A stretch of 8,251 nucleotides of DNA from Deltaproteobacteria bacterium (GTDB lineage: Bacteria > Chloroflexota > Dehalococcoidia > Dehalococcoidales > BS750m-G39): assembly GCA_030606505.1 (NCBI GenBank), contig JAUWGI010000026.1, positions 1 to 8,251 on the forward strand, in the 5' to 3' direction. The position numbers and the translations under genes were made by a program. Position 1 is the stretch's first letter; each line of letters begins with the position of its first letter. This document shows positions 1 to 6,343 of the stretch, piece after piece. The notes beneath the pieces were generated by a model. It searched no databases. It saw only the letters and a list, made by a program, of their open reading frames with translations, and was not told the DNA's origin.

Positions 1-14
1 CAAGGTGAATTCAT

Positions 15-88
15 CCCCTTATCCCCCCACCCGACAAAGCGAGGGATTAAGGGCACAGCCCTATAGGGTGGGTTAGGGTGGGAAGATA
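15..88 (+). repeat. C-rich dispersed repeat, unit A (complete-looking)
   Basis: The left end is CCCCTTATCCCCCCACCC (15-32) and the right end is GGGTGGGAAGATA (76-88). The left TATCCCCCCACCC (20-32) and the reverse complement of the right end (TATCTTCCCACCC) agree at 11 of 13 positions, so the unit has near-perfect terminal inverted repeats. Inside are the hairpin AGGGC-ACA-GCCCT (50-62), the palindrome CCCTATAGGG (59-68) and a four-tract G motif (66-82). The unit is about 70 bp, has no coding capacity and looks like a small non-autonomous element of REP/MITE type. The family assignment is inference. Confidence 0.75.
66..82 (+). other. Predicted G-quadruplex motif in repeat unit A
   Basis: The sequence GGGTGGGTTAGGGTGGG has four G3 tracts with loops of 1, 3 and 1 nt. 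This satisfies the canonical quadruplex pattern on the plus strand. It forms the right end of repeat unit A. Folding in vivo is not shown by sequence. Confidence 0.7.
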
Positions 89-115
89 GACCTGAAAATC
101 CTCTCGGAGACAAAG

Positions 116-140
116 CTCCCCCTCTTTTATCCCCCCACTT
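116..140 (+). repeat. C-rich repeat, decayed unit B1 (left end only)
   Basis: The stretch CTCCCCCTCTTTTATCCCCC (116-135), followed by CAC, resembles the left end of the family (CCTTATCCCCCCACCC) with substitutions. No clear right end follows before the next unit begins at 187. The intervening 141-186 is C-rich and is probably degenerate repeat sequence. Confidence 0.45.
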
Positions 141-186
141 CATATTTCTGATTAAGGAAGCCCTACCCCCTTTGTCCGGGAACCCG

Positions 187-248
187 TCCCCTTATTCCCC
201 TCAGAATGTGAGAGAGGTGAAACCTCTGTAGGGTGGGAGGGTGGGAAG
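187..248 (+). repeat. C-rich repeat, unit B2
   Basis: The left end is TCCCCTTATTCCCC (187-200), followed by AGAATGT as in unit E upstream of gltX. The perfect hairpin AGAGGT-GAA-ACCTCT (213-227) and the right end GGGTGGGAAG (239-248) complete it. This shares the architecture of unit A. Together with A and C it fills the gene-free first 330 bases, where no reading frame of protein-like composition was seen. Confidence 0.65.
231..245 (+). other. Predicted G-quadruplex motif in repeat unit B2
   Basis: The sequence GGGTGGGAGGGTGGG has four G3 tracts separated only by single-nucleotide loops (T, A, T). Among quadruplex motifs, all-single-nucleotide loops are known to give very stable parallel folds. 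It lies about 120 nt upstream of the DUF72 start, on the coding strand. Confidence 0.75.
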
Positions 249-259
249 CAAAACGCACT

Positions 260-319
260 CTAAAAACTGGGCTAGACCTCCCCTTATCCCCCCGCCCATT
301 GGGGCTTTGCCCCTATAAA
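260..319 (+). repeat. C-rich repeat, unit C
   Basis: Positions 261-297 match 3570-3606 (upstream of gltX) at 33 of 37 positions, so the left flank TAAAAACT is part of the conserved unit as well as the CCTCCCCTTATCCCCCC core. It is followed by the hairpin GGGGC-TTT-GCCCC (301-313), related to the GGGGC-TTC-GCCCC hairpin of unit G, and by TATAAAA. No typical GGGTGGGAAG right end is present, so the copy is partial. It ends about 50 nt before the DUF72 start. Confidence 0.7.
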
Positions 320-368
320 ACCCCCGTAGTGTATTGACCAAACAAAACAATTGAGCTACACGTGGATT

Positions 369-1136
369 ATGATACACTTCGGCACTTCGGGATTTAGCTA
401 TAATGATTGGGTGGGCAGCTTCTACCCGCAGGGTCTGCCACGGCGGGAGTGGCTCAGCTACTATGCCCGCGAGTTTGACGCCTGCGAGCTGAACTCAACC
501 TATTACGCCCTGCCCCACCCCACCGCCCTGAAGGCGATGGCGGATAAAACCGGCCAAGGTTTTATCTTTGCCATTAAGGCCAACCAGCAGATGACTCACC
601 AGCGGCAGGATAACGCCGCCGTTTTTGAGGCTTTCTGCCGGGCGCTGGAGCCTGTCACCGCCGCCGGCAAGCTGGGTTGCATCTTAGCCCAGTTTCCCTA
701 CAGCTTCGACTTCAACCAGCCTAACTGGGACTATCTCGAGCTGTTCAAGGAGCGTTTGGGCGAGCTTCCGGTGGTGATTGAGTTCCGCAATGCCCGCTGG
801 CTGCGGCAGGAGGTGTTTGACTGGCTTAAATCTCGTGATCTGGGCTTCTGCTGTGTCGACGAACCGCGGTTGCCCAATCTGTTGCCGCCGCTGGCGGAGG
901 CGACCAGCGCTATCGGCTACGTCCGCTTTCACGGGCGCAACCGCGAGAAGTGGTGGCGGCACGCCCAGGCTTATGAGAGGTATGATTATAGCTATAGCCC
1001 GTCGGAACTCAGCGAGTGGTTACCCAAGATTCAATGGTTGGCCAGTGTGGCGGCAGAGACCTTCATCTTTGCCAACAATCACTGGCGCGGGCAGGCGGTG
1101 GATACCATTCGCCAGTTACGGGTGATGCTAGACTAA
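369..1136 (+). CDS. DUF72 (YecE-like) family protein
   Basis: This encodes a 255-residue protein of the DUF72/YecE family, predicted TIM-barrel-like proteins of unknown biochemical function, probably cytoplasmic. Family hallmarks run through its full length: an N-terminal GTSGFSYNDWVG segment, ELNSTYYALP near residues 42-51, IEFRNARWL, CCVDEP, YVRFHGRN near 183-190, and a C-terminal FIFANNHWRGQAVDTIRQL. Length is normal for the family. The start is the ATG at 369 because family members begin almost immediately before GTSGFSY. An in-frame TTG at 351 would add six residues and has no better ribosome site. No strong Shine-Dalgarno sequence precedes either start. The gene stands alone, about 50 nt after repeat unit C, and is separated from the next gene by 87 nt. 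Confidence 0.9.
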   Translation: MIHFGTSGFSYNDWVGSFYPQGLPRREWLSYYAREFDACELNSTYYALPHPTALKAMADKTGQGFIFAIKANQQMTHQRQDNAAVFEAFCRALEPVTAAGKLGCILAQFPYSFDFNQPNWDYLELFKERLGELPVVIEFRNARWLRQEVFDWLKSRDLGFCCVDEPRLPNLLPPLAEATSAIGYVRFHGRNREKWWRHAQAYERYDYSYSPSELSEWLPKIQWLASVAAETFIFANNHWRGQAVDTIRQLRVMLD

Positions 1137-1180
1137 CCGCTTTGGCCTGATTACAGTTCTCTTAAAAAATCAGCAGCTAT

Positions 1181-1214
1181 AGGTGCTTACCTGCTAGCAC
1201 AGGTAGACGGAGGT
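1181..1214 (+). promoter_or_regulatory. Leader with alternative hairpins overlapping the Shine-Dalgarno of the DksA-like gene
   Basis: A perfect inverted repeat TACCTG-CTAGCA-CAGGTA occupies 1188-1205. The central ACCT (1189-1192) could also pair with AGGT at 1181-1184. The TACCT (1188-1192) could pair with AGGTA at 1211-1215, which overlaps the Shine-Dalgarno GGAGGT (1209-1214). The three pairings exclude each other. The complementarity is seen directly; a regulatory role is only inferred. Confidence 0.35.
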
Positions 1215-1223
1215 AAGACAAAG

Positions 1224-1610
1224 ATGAAGAAGACGGATAAAACGAACGCAACCTTCAATCTGCTTCGGGCTCGTCTGGAGAGTGAGCGCAAGCGGTTGAT
1301 TGAAGAAATGGAACAATTAAAATCCACCATACGCCCGGCTAACGAGCGGCGTGAGGGCAGCCCCTTTGGCAAGAGGGAGGAGGAGGCCACCGAAAGCTAC
1401 GAACTGGAGCGGCGGCTGACTCTGGAGAAGAGCATCAGGGAGCAGCTGGCGTCGGTGGAGCACGCTCTGCAGAAGTTTGAAGATGGGACCTACGGCTTGT
1501 GTGATAGCTGTGGTGAGCCCATAGCCCCGGAACGGCTGGAAGCCCTGCCTCAGGCTACCCTGTGCTTGGACTGTAAGGCGCGTCAGGCGAAGGATGCCCA
1601 AGGCAAGTAG
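1224..1610 (+). CDS. DksA/TraR-family C4 zinc finger protein
   Basis: This is a 128-residue member of the DksA/TraR family, whose members bind RNA polymerase through the secondary channel and modulate initiation, in some species with ppGpp. Residues 10-86 are highly charged and predicted as a coiled-coil hairpin. The C-terminal C4 zinc finger is intact, with C93-x2-C96 and C114-x2-C117 and the family GTYGxCxxCGEPI context. The coiled-coil tip lacks the DPADRA-like sequence of enterobacterial DksA and has an acidic EEEATESYE stretch (52-60) instead, so a DksA-equivalent activity is not assured. The start is firm: GGAGGT (1209-1214) lies 9 nt before ATG. It is the first gene of an operon with lspA, which starts inside its last codons with a 17-nt overlap. 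Confidence 0.9.
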   Translation: MKKTDKTNATFNLLRARLESERKRLIEEMEQLKSTIRPANERREGSPFGKREEEATESYELERRLTLEKSIREQLASVEHALQKFEDGTYGLCDSCGEPIAPERLEALPQATLCLDCKARQAKDAQGK

Positions 1611-2115
1611 TTCCCGGGCCGGGCGCTATGTCGTCTTTTTTCTTATCGCCTTGCTGCTGGTGGTTGCCGACCAGCTCATCAAGTTCTGGATAAGAGAAAA
1701 TCTGGCTGTCGGGCAATCGCTGTGGAGCTGGGGAATATTTGAGATAGCCCGTGTCCCCCCCAATACCGGGGCCGCCTTCGGTCTTTTCCCAGACCATACT
1801 TTTGCCTTAACCATGGTGTCGGTGGTCGGTATCGCCTTTATCATAGCCTACGCTTTTCTTATTTACCGCCGCTACCCCTCTTTGGACAATAGCTTAAGCC
1901 GGGTGGCCCTGGGCTTGATTCTGGGCGGCACCATCGGCAACCTGATTGAACGCCTGCTCTATCTGTTTGGCCGGCTGGGCGGGGTCACCGATTTCATCCA
2001 TATCGGCTGGTGGCCGCCGTTTAATCTGGCTGATTCGGCGGTGGTGGTCGGCGTTATTCTATTTATCTATTCCCTCTTTCCCCCGGCCCAGAAGCGTGAT
2101 GTATCGGCTTGGTGA
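1594..2115 (+). CDS. lspA: Lipoprotein signal peptidase (signal peptidase II)
   Basis: This encodes the inner-membrane aspartyl peptidase that removes signal peptides from prolipoproteins after lipidation. The 173-residue length is typical. Four hydrophobic segments lie near residues 11-26, 70-90, 103-123 and 147-163. Family motifs are visible: ADQLIKFW (25-32), NTGAAFG (57-63), GNLIER (115-120), VTDF with the first catalytic Asp (D133), and FNLADSAVVVG with the second (D147). The usual GNxxDR motif carries Glu instead of Asp at 119, a conservative change outside the catalytic pair. The start overlaps the upstream gene by 17 nt, with AGG just before ATG, suggesting coupled translation. rluD follows with a 1-nt overlap. 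Confidence 0.95.
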   Translation: MPKASSSRAGRYVVFFLIALLLVVADQLIKFWIRENLAVGQSLWSWGIFEIARVPPNTGAAFGLFPDHTFALTMVSVVGIAFIIAYAFLIYRRYPSLDNSLSRVALGLILGGTIGNLIERLLYLFGRLGGVTDFIHIGWWPPFNLADSAVVVGVILFIYSLFPPAQKRDVSAW

Positions 2116-3011
2116 TGGATAAGGTACACAGTCTTATCGCTGGTGAGCGGGACGTCCGCCTGGATAAGTACGTCTGCCAGCAGCTTCCTGAGCTTTCCCG
2201 CAGCCGGGCGCAGAGGCTGATTGCCGATGGCCATATCGCCGTTAACGGCCGGGCGGCTAAGCCGGGACTCAGGCTCAATATCGGCGACAAGCTTAGGGTT
2301 GCTATCCCCCCCACCCCACCCGAACAGTTGCTGCCCGAAGATGTGCCGCTTAATATCATCTATGAAGACGACGACCTTTTAGTCGTGAATAAGCCGCCTG
2401 GGCTGACCGTCCATCCGGCGCCGGGACACCCCGGTCATACTTTAGTCAACGCCCTTCTCGCCCACTTTCCCCACCTGGCTGATATCAGCGACTCACTGCG
2501 CCCCGGTATTGTCCACCGTCTGGACAAGGATACTTCGGGGGTGATGCTGGTGGCCAAGAACAGCGTTGCTCAAGCCGACCTTGCCGAGCAGTTTAAGACC
2601 CATTCGGTGACCAAGGCTTATATGGTGCTGGTCAAGGGGCATTTAACGCCGGAGAACGGCATTATCGAGGCTGCCATCGGCCGCGACCCCCGCAATCGTA
2701 AGCGCATGGCGGTAGTGGCCGGCGGCCGGGAGGCCCGCACCGAGTATCAGGTGGTTAAGTATGTCGGGGATTACACTTTCCTTGAGGTCAGGCCGCAGAC
2801 CGGGCGCACCCACCAGATAAGGGTGCACCTTTCGGCCATCGGCTTTCCCGTGGTCGGCGATAAGATTTACGGGGTCAAGTCCCCGTTTCTGTCCCGCCAG
2901 TTCCTGCACGCCTGCCGCCTGGGCTTTAGCCTCCCCTCCACAGGTGAGTATATTGAGTTTAAGTCGAAGTTGCCTGAGGATTTAGAGCAGGCGCTAGAGG
3001 ATATAGCCTAG
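2115..3011 (+). CDS. rluD: 23S rRNA pseudouridine synthase, RluD/RluA family
   Basis: This is a 298-residue pseudouridine synthase. The N-terminal S4 RNA-binding domain (about residues 14-66, containing RLDKYVCQQLPELSRSRAQR) is followed by the RluA-type catalytic domain. The catalytic Asp lies in HRLDKDTSG (D137), and downstream motifs KAYMVLVKG, RTEYQVV and RPQTGRTHQIRVHL are all present. By family knowledge RluD modifies uridines in helix 69 of 23S rRNA, but RluA-family paralogues are hard to separate by sequence alone. The ATG at 2115 overlaps the lspA stop as TGATG; TTG (2109) and GTG (2112) just upstream are less likely starts. It is the last gene of the operon and is followed by a probable terminator. 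Confidence 0.9.
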   Translation: MDKVHSLIAGERDVRLDKYVCQQLPELSRSRAQRLIADGHIAVNGRAAKPGLRLNIGDKLRVAIPPTPPEQLLPEDVPLNIIYEDDDLLVVNKPPGLTVHPAPGHPGHTLVNALLAHFPHLADISDSLRPGIVHRLDKDTSGVMLVAKNSVAQADLAEQFKTHSVTKAYMVLVKGHLTPENGIIEAAIGRDPRNRKRMAVVAGGREARTEYQVVKYVGDYTFLEVRPQTGRTHQIRVHLSAIGFPVVGDKIYGVKSPFLSRQFLHACRLGFSLPSTGEYIEFKSKLPEDLEQALEDIA

Positions 3012-3019
3012 ACTATTTG

Positions 3020-3093
3020 CCCCTCCCCCGTTTTTTATCTTTTCCCGCCCGCCGCCCTTTATGGTAGGGCTAAAGCCCTTTTATCCCCACCCC
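3020..3093 (+). repeat. C-rich repeat, degenerate unit D
   Basis: The stretch contains CCCCTCCCCC (3020-3029), CCCGCCCGCCGCCC (3044-3057), a hairpin and TTATCCCCACCCC (3081-3093). All are variants of the family modules, but in altered order. On the minus strand 3044-3057 gives three G3 tracts plus a GG, close to a quadruplex motif. It fills the gap between rluD and the convergent hypothetical gene. Confidence 0.5.
3066..3082 (+). terminator. Probable Rho-independent terminator after rluD
   Basis: A 6-bp perfect stem AGGGCT-AA-AGCCCT (3066-3079) is followed by a short T-run (TTTTAT). It lies 55 nt after the rluD stop and would end the three-gene operon. The stem is short and the T-run is brief, so efficiency is uncertain. 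The opposite strand has no T-run after the stem, so it would not serve the convergent gene. The hairpin may be a repeat-borne module (unit D). Confidence 0.5.
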
Positions 3094-3116
3094 GCATTTT
3101 ATATCAATCCCCTGTT

Positions 3117-3527
3117 TCAAGAGGTAGTAGCAGTAATCGTGCAGGAATCTTCGCTCTGAAAGTAAAAAGACTCTAATGGCTCTAATCCGTAATAGAGGAG
3201 AAGATCACGCCCATCTTCGGTCTTAACCACTGCATCCACAGGGAATGATGAATAACTAATAACCCGCACCATATTACTGTTGTCTAAGACCTCTGGATAG
3301 ATGGATAGGAATCCGGGACTCGCGGTCACAGTCACCTTAGGCTCATTGGTTATATCATCGAGTATATCATTTATATCAAAATCGTTGTGCCAATCCCCAT
3401 TCATTGCTCCACACAGCAAGCTTGTCAGAATGAATATCAAAAAGAACCACCCTCGATAAGGCCTAATCCATTCAACCCGTCCGCGTGGGAATCTTAACCC
3501 ACCAACTTCAGCTGCAGAACTATGCAT
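3117..3527 (-). CDS. Hypothetical membrane-anchored or secreted protein
   Basis: I do not recognise this 136-residue protein. The N-terminal 26 residues are basic (R12, R15, R17, R22, R25), followed by a hydrophobic stretch WFFLIFILTSLLCGAM (27-42), then a hydrophilic acidic domain. This suggests a signal anchor or a signal peptide cleaved near A41. SLLC39 is not a good lipobox, because position -1 is Leu. The outer part (65-136) alternates hydrophobic and polar residues like a small beta domain and contains a single Cys (C129). The ATG is supported by AGAGGGG 5 nt upstream and by a promoter with an extended -10 just before it. Base composition is visibly AT-richer than its neighbours, and repeat units D and E flank it, so recent acquisition is possible. 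Confidence 0.7.
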   Translation of the reverse strand: MHSSAAEVGGLRFPRGRVEWIRPYRGWFFLIFILTSLLCGAMNGDWHNDFDINDILDDITNEPKVTVTASPGFLSIYPEVLDNSNMVRVISYSSFPVDAVVKTEDGRDLLLYYGLEPLESFYFQSEDSCTITATTS

Positions 3528-3543
3528 TATAACCCCTCTATAT

Positions 3544-3572
3544 ATTATAACAGATTGTATTATGTAGGCTAA
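3544..3572 (-). promoter_or_regulatory. Extended -10 promoter for the hypothetical minus-strand gene
   Basis: On the minus strand, TGTTATAAT gives a perfect extended -10 (hexamer 3549-3544). A weak -35 TTAGCC (3572-3567) lies 17 nt upstream. Transcription would start about 7 nt after the -10, near 3536, leaving a leader of only about 9 nt with the AGGGG ribosome site at its very start. The -35 falls on the left flank of repeat unit E. Confidence 0.55.
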
Positions 3573-3644
3573 AAACTTGGCCAGTCCTCCCCTTATCCCC
3601 CCACCCTAGAATGTCGCTAAATTAGATGGTAGAATGGGGGGAAG
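3569..3644 (+). repeat. C-rich repeat, unit E, ending in the gltX ribosome site
   Basis: Positions 3570-3606 match unit C (261-297) at 33 of 37 positions. After the left end CCTTATCCCCCCACCC comes AGAATGT, as in unit B2 (202-208). The unit ends in GGGGGGAAG (3636-3644), a variant of the family's right end GGGTGGGAAG. CCCCCC (3597-3602) and GGGGGG (3636-3641) are complementary and could form the outer stem. The right end lies immediately before the gltX start and provides its purine-rich ribosome site. Confidence 0.7.
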
Positions 3645-3647
3645 AAA

Positions 3648-5144
3648 ATGACTACCCCCGTTAGAGTCCGCTTTGCCCCCAGCCCCACCGGCTATCCCCA
3701 TGTCGGCAATATCCGCACGGCCATGTTCAACTGGCTGCTGGCGCGGCACAGCGGCGGCAAGCTGATTCTGCGCATTGAGGATACCGATGTCGCCCGCAAG
3801 GTGGAGGGGGCCGTTAAAGCAATCATGGAGGGGCTGAACTGGCTGGGCATTGACTGGGACGAGGGCCCCGATGTCGGCGGCGACTACGGCCCCTACTATC
3901 AGTCTGAGCGGCTGGAGCTTTATAAAAAAGCCGCCGAAAGGCTTATCGAGCAGGGGGATGCCTACTACTGCTACTGCTCGCCGGAGCGCCTTGAGGAGAT
4001 GCGCGCCGGGCAGGTTAAGCGTAAAGAGCCCCCCGGCTACGACCGCCTCTGCCGCGACCTGACCAGAGACGAGTGCGCCCGCAGGGAGGCCGAGGGCATC
4101 AAGCCGGTGGTGCGCTTCAAGACTCCGCTGGAGGGGCAGACCGGCTATAATGATGTAATCTGGGGCAATGTGGTCGTTAACAACAGCACCCTGGACGACT
4201 TTGTTCTGCTTAAATCGGACGGCTACCCGACCTACCATCTGGCCAATGTCGTCGACGACCACGCCATGGAAATCAGCCACGTCATCCGGGCCGAGGAGTG
4301 GATTTCGAGCACCCCCCGCCATCTCCTCCTCTATCGGGCTTTGGGCTTCGAGCCGCCCCGCTTCGTCCACCACCCTATGATTTTAGGTCCCGACCGCGCC
4401 AAGCTGAGCAAGCGCCACGGCGCCGTCTCCATCCTGGACTATCGGGATATGGGCTACCTGCCCCAGACCATGCTCAACTTCCTGGCCCTCATCGGCTGGT
4501 CGCTGGATGATAAGACCGAAATGATGTCAAAGCAGGAGCTGATAGATAATTTCTCTCTGGAGCGAATTGGCAAGACGGGGGCTATCTTTAACCGGGAGAA
4601 ACTGGACTGGATGAACGGGGTCTATATCCGCAAGCTAACCGCCGACGAGTTCTTCGATGCCGTTCAGCCCTATCTCATGGACGATTTGGACGCGGGCAAG
4701 GTGTTAATCTCCGACGAAGAATACGTCAGAGCCGTCCTGCCCCTGGTCCAGGAGCGGGCCAGGACTTTAGTCGAGGTGGTTGAGCTAACCCGCTTCTTCT
4801 TCACTGAAGACCTTAGCTACGACTCTGCCTTGCTCATCGGCAAGAACATGGATAAAGCCGCCACTTTTGAGGCGTTAGAGGCGGCTCAGGAGGATCTGGG
4901 GAAGTTAGTGGTATTGCAGGAATCAGCCACTAGGGAGACCTTGCCAGCCTTCGACGCCGACTCGCTGGAGGGCGTGCTCCGTCCCCTGGCGCCGGAGCTG
5001 GACTTAAAGACCGGCCAGCTTTTCTCGGTATTAAGGGTGGCCGTTACCGGCCGTACCGCCGCCCCGCCCCTCTTCGATACCATGGCGGTGCTGGGCCGGG
5101 AGCGCTGTATGCAGCGGATTGCCGCCGCGCTTAAAAGGCTATGA
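3648..5144 (+). CDS. gltX: Glutamyl-tRNA synthetase
   Basis: This encodes a 498-residue class I aminoacyl-tRNA synthetase that charges tRNA-Glu in the cytoplasm. The N-terminal Rossmann domain begins RVRFAPSPTGYPHVGNIRTA, with the HIGH-type signature as HVGN (18-21). RIEDTD (42-47), YYCYCSPERL (106-115) and the KMSKS-type loop KLSKR (252-256) follow. The GluRS-specific sequence continues into the C-terminal anticodon-binding helical domains, and length is normal. Whether the enzyme discriminates tRNA-Glu from tRNA-Gln cannot be judged here. ATG 3648 is preceded by GGGGGGAAG, which is purine-rich but not a classical AGGAGG and is derived from repeat unit E. The end overlaps the CoA-transferase gene by ATGA. 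Confidence 0.97.
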   Translation: MTTPVRVRFAPSPTGYPHVGNIRTAMFNWLLARHSGGKLILRIEDTDVARKVEGAVKAIMEGLNWLGIDWDEGPDVGGDYGPYYQSERLELYKKAAERLIEQGDAYYCYCSPERLEEMRAGQVKRKEPPGYDRLCRDLTRDECARREAEGIKPVVRFKTPLEGQTGYNDVIWGNVVVNNSTLDDFVLLKSDGYPTYHLANVVDDHAMEISHVIRAEEWISSTPRHLLLYRALGFEPPRFVHHPMILGPDRAKLSKRHGAVSILDYRDMGYLPQTMLNFLALIGWSLDDKTEMMSKQELIDNFSLERIGKTGAIFNREKLDWMNGVYIRKLTADEFFDAVQPYLMDDLDAGKVLISDEEYVRAVLPLVQERARTLVEVVELTRFFFTEDLSYDSALLIGKNMDKAATFEALEAAQEDLGKLVVLQESATRETLPAFDADSLEGVLRPLAPELDLKTGQLFSVLRVAVTGRTAAPPLFDTMAVLGRERCMQRIAAALKRL

Positions 5145-6343
5145 ACGGGCAGGGTTCCATCCTCTCCGGCAGCCGCGTCCTTGATTTAACTGATGAAAAA
5201 GGCAGGCTCTGTTCCCGCTATCTGGCTGATATGGGGGCGGAGGTTATCCGTATAGAAAAGCCAGCCAAAAGCGCTGACTTTCACTGGGAGAATCTGGGCA
5301 AGCGCTCGGTAACCCTGGATATAGAATCCAAGCCGGGACAGGATATGCTCAGGCGCCTGCTTGAAACCGCCGACGTACTGGTGGAAAGCCACCCCCCAGG
5401 CTACCTGGACGCTCTCGGCCTCGGCTATAATAAGCTTAATAAAATTAACCCCCGCCTCATTATGGCTTCTATAACCCCCTTCGGTCAGGCCGGCCCCTAC
5501 CGTGACTATAAGTCTTGCGATATCGTCGCCAGTGCCCTGGGCGGTCAGCTTTACCTCAACGGCCAGCCCGAATTACCCCCGCTTAAGCCCTTCGGCAACC
5601 AGAGCTACTACCTGGCCTCTATCTTTGCCGCCATCGGCGTTATGCTGGCGCTGTGGCACCGCCATAGCTCGGGCAAGGGCCAGCATATTGATATTTCGCT
5701 CCAGGAGTGTACCGCCGCCGCCCTCGACCACGTTCTGGTGCGCTATTTCTATCAGGGAGAGGTGGCTAAACGCCGGGGCAGTTTGCACTGGAACGGCGCC
5801 TTCCGCGTCTTTCCCGCTAAAGACGGCTATGTTCTGCTCTCACTGCTTTACCAGTGGCCGACGCTGGTGGAGTGGCTTGAGTCTGAGGGCATGGCTGCGG
5901 ACTTAGCTGACGAAAAATGGCGGGACAGAGATTACCGCCTCCAGCATATTGACCACGTTATTGAAGTATTGGAGCGCTGGACTAAAAGCCACCCCGCCGC
6001 CGAACTGGTGGCCAAGGGGCAGGCGATGCGCTTTCCCTGGGCGGAGATAGCTTCGGTATCACAGCTTTTAGCCAGCCCCCAGCTAAAAGCCAGGGGCTTC
6101 TGGGTGCAGGTGGAACATCCGGAAACAGGCAGGAAATTTAAGTTCCCCGGAGCCCCGGTCAGGCTCAGCCGCTCCCCCCTTATCCCCCCTAGCGTTTATC
6201 TTCCCACCCAGCCCGCCCTAAAAGGCTTCGCCTCTAACACTCTTAAGACCCCCCGCCGGGGAAAGAAGGAATATCCCAACGGGGCTAAAACTCCGCCCAA
6301 AAGGGGAGAGTATCCAAATAAGGAGCTTCGGCAAAGGAGATAA
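5141..6343 (+). CDS. Class III (CaiB/BaiF) CoA-transferase with repeat-derived C-terminus
   Basis: This is a 400-residue family III acyl-CoA transferase, an enzyme family that moves CoA between carboxylic acids. The substrate cannot be told from sequence. Hallmarks include RVLDLTDEKGRLCSRYLADMG (12-32), VIRIEKP (35-41), NLGKRSVTLD (51-60), ITPFGQAGPY (111-120) and GKGQHIDISLQE (178-189), where D184 is the expected catalytic Asp. The family body runs to about residue 345 (PGAPVRLSRSP). From there the frame is encoded by repeat unit F and is rich in Pro, Lys, Arg and Gly, and the usual APxLGxHxxEV segment is missing. The expected end lies out of frame at 6322-6372. The protein may be inactive or tolerate the swap. 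It starts by ATGA overlap with gltX, with only a weak AAAAGG nearby. Confidence 0.9.
   Translation: MNGQGSILSGSRVLDLTDEKGRLCSRYLADMGAEVIRIEKPAKSADFHWENLGKRSVTLDIESKPGQDMLRRLLETADVLVESHPPGYLDALGLGYNKLNKINPRLIMASITPFGQAGPYRDYKSCDIVASALGGQLYLNGQPELPPLKPFGNQSYYLASIFAAIGVMLALWHRHSSGKGQHIDISLQECTAAALDHVLVRYFYQGEVAKRRGSLHWNGAFRVFPAKDGYVLLSLLYQWPTLVEWLESEGMAADLADEKWRDRDYRLQHIDHVIEVLERWTKSHPAAELVAKGQAMRFPWAEIASVSQLLASPQLKARGFWVQVEHPETGRKFKFPGAPVRLSRSPLIPPSVYLPTQPALKGFASNTLKTPRRGKKEYPNGAKTPPKRGEYPNKELRQRR
6174..6310 (+). repeat. C-rich repeat, unit F, inserted in the CoA-transferase gene
   Basis: The insert starts CCCCCCTTATCCCCCC (6174-6189), continues with TATCTTCCCACCC (6197-6209), the reverse complement of the family's right end, and CCCGCCC, then the hairpin AGGC-TTC-GCCT (6223-6233). 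It ends with CCGCCCAAAAGGGG (6293-6306), which is identical to 7654-7667 in unit G. The block 6240-6320 also contains a weak tandem similarity: the encoded segments KTPRRGKKEYPN and KTPPKRGEYPN are related. The boundaries are approximate. Confidence 0.7.
6203..6218 (-). other. Predicted G-quadruplex motif in repeat unit F
   Basis: Read on the minus strand, GGGCGGGCTGGGTGGG has four G3 tracts with loops of 1, 2 and 1 nt. It lies within the CoA-transferase reading frame, on the strand that is template for its mRNA, so a fold would form in DNA rather than in the message. Confidence 0.65.

Noticed and set aside
37..42. Possible attribution of the C-rich repeats to low-quality assembly.
   Set aside because: The units share specific non-homopolymer sequence (AGAATGT, TAAAAACT, CCGCCCAAAAGGGG), which assembly error would not produce.
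70..78. GGGTTAGGG resembles a vertebrate telomere unit.
   Set aside because: It occurs once, inside repeat unit A, and results from two GGGTGGG blocks joined by TTA.
1..330. Possible CRISPR array in the repeat-rich start of the window.
   Set aside because: Units vary in length and sequence, there are no regular spacers, and no cas genes are present.
351..368. TTG start giving the DUF72 protein six extra residues.
   Set aside because: The family begins right before GTSGFSY, and no ribosome site supports the TTG; ATG 369 is preferred.
2109..2114. TTG or GTG starts for rluD just upstream of the ATG.
   Set aside because: They gain only one or two residues, and the ATG at 2115 forms the usual TGATG stop/start overlap with lspA.
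3606..4373. A long minus-strand open frame (255 codons) opposite the gltX 5' half.
   Set aside because: It is a high-GC shadow of gltX, with alanine/valine/glycine-rich sequence and no family features.
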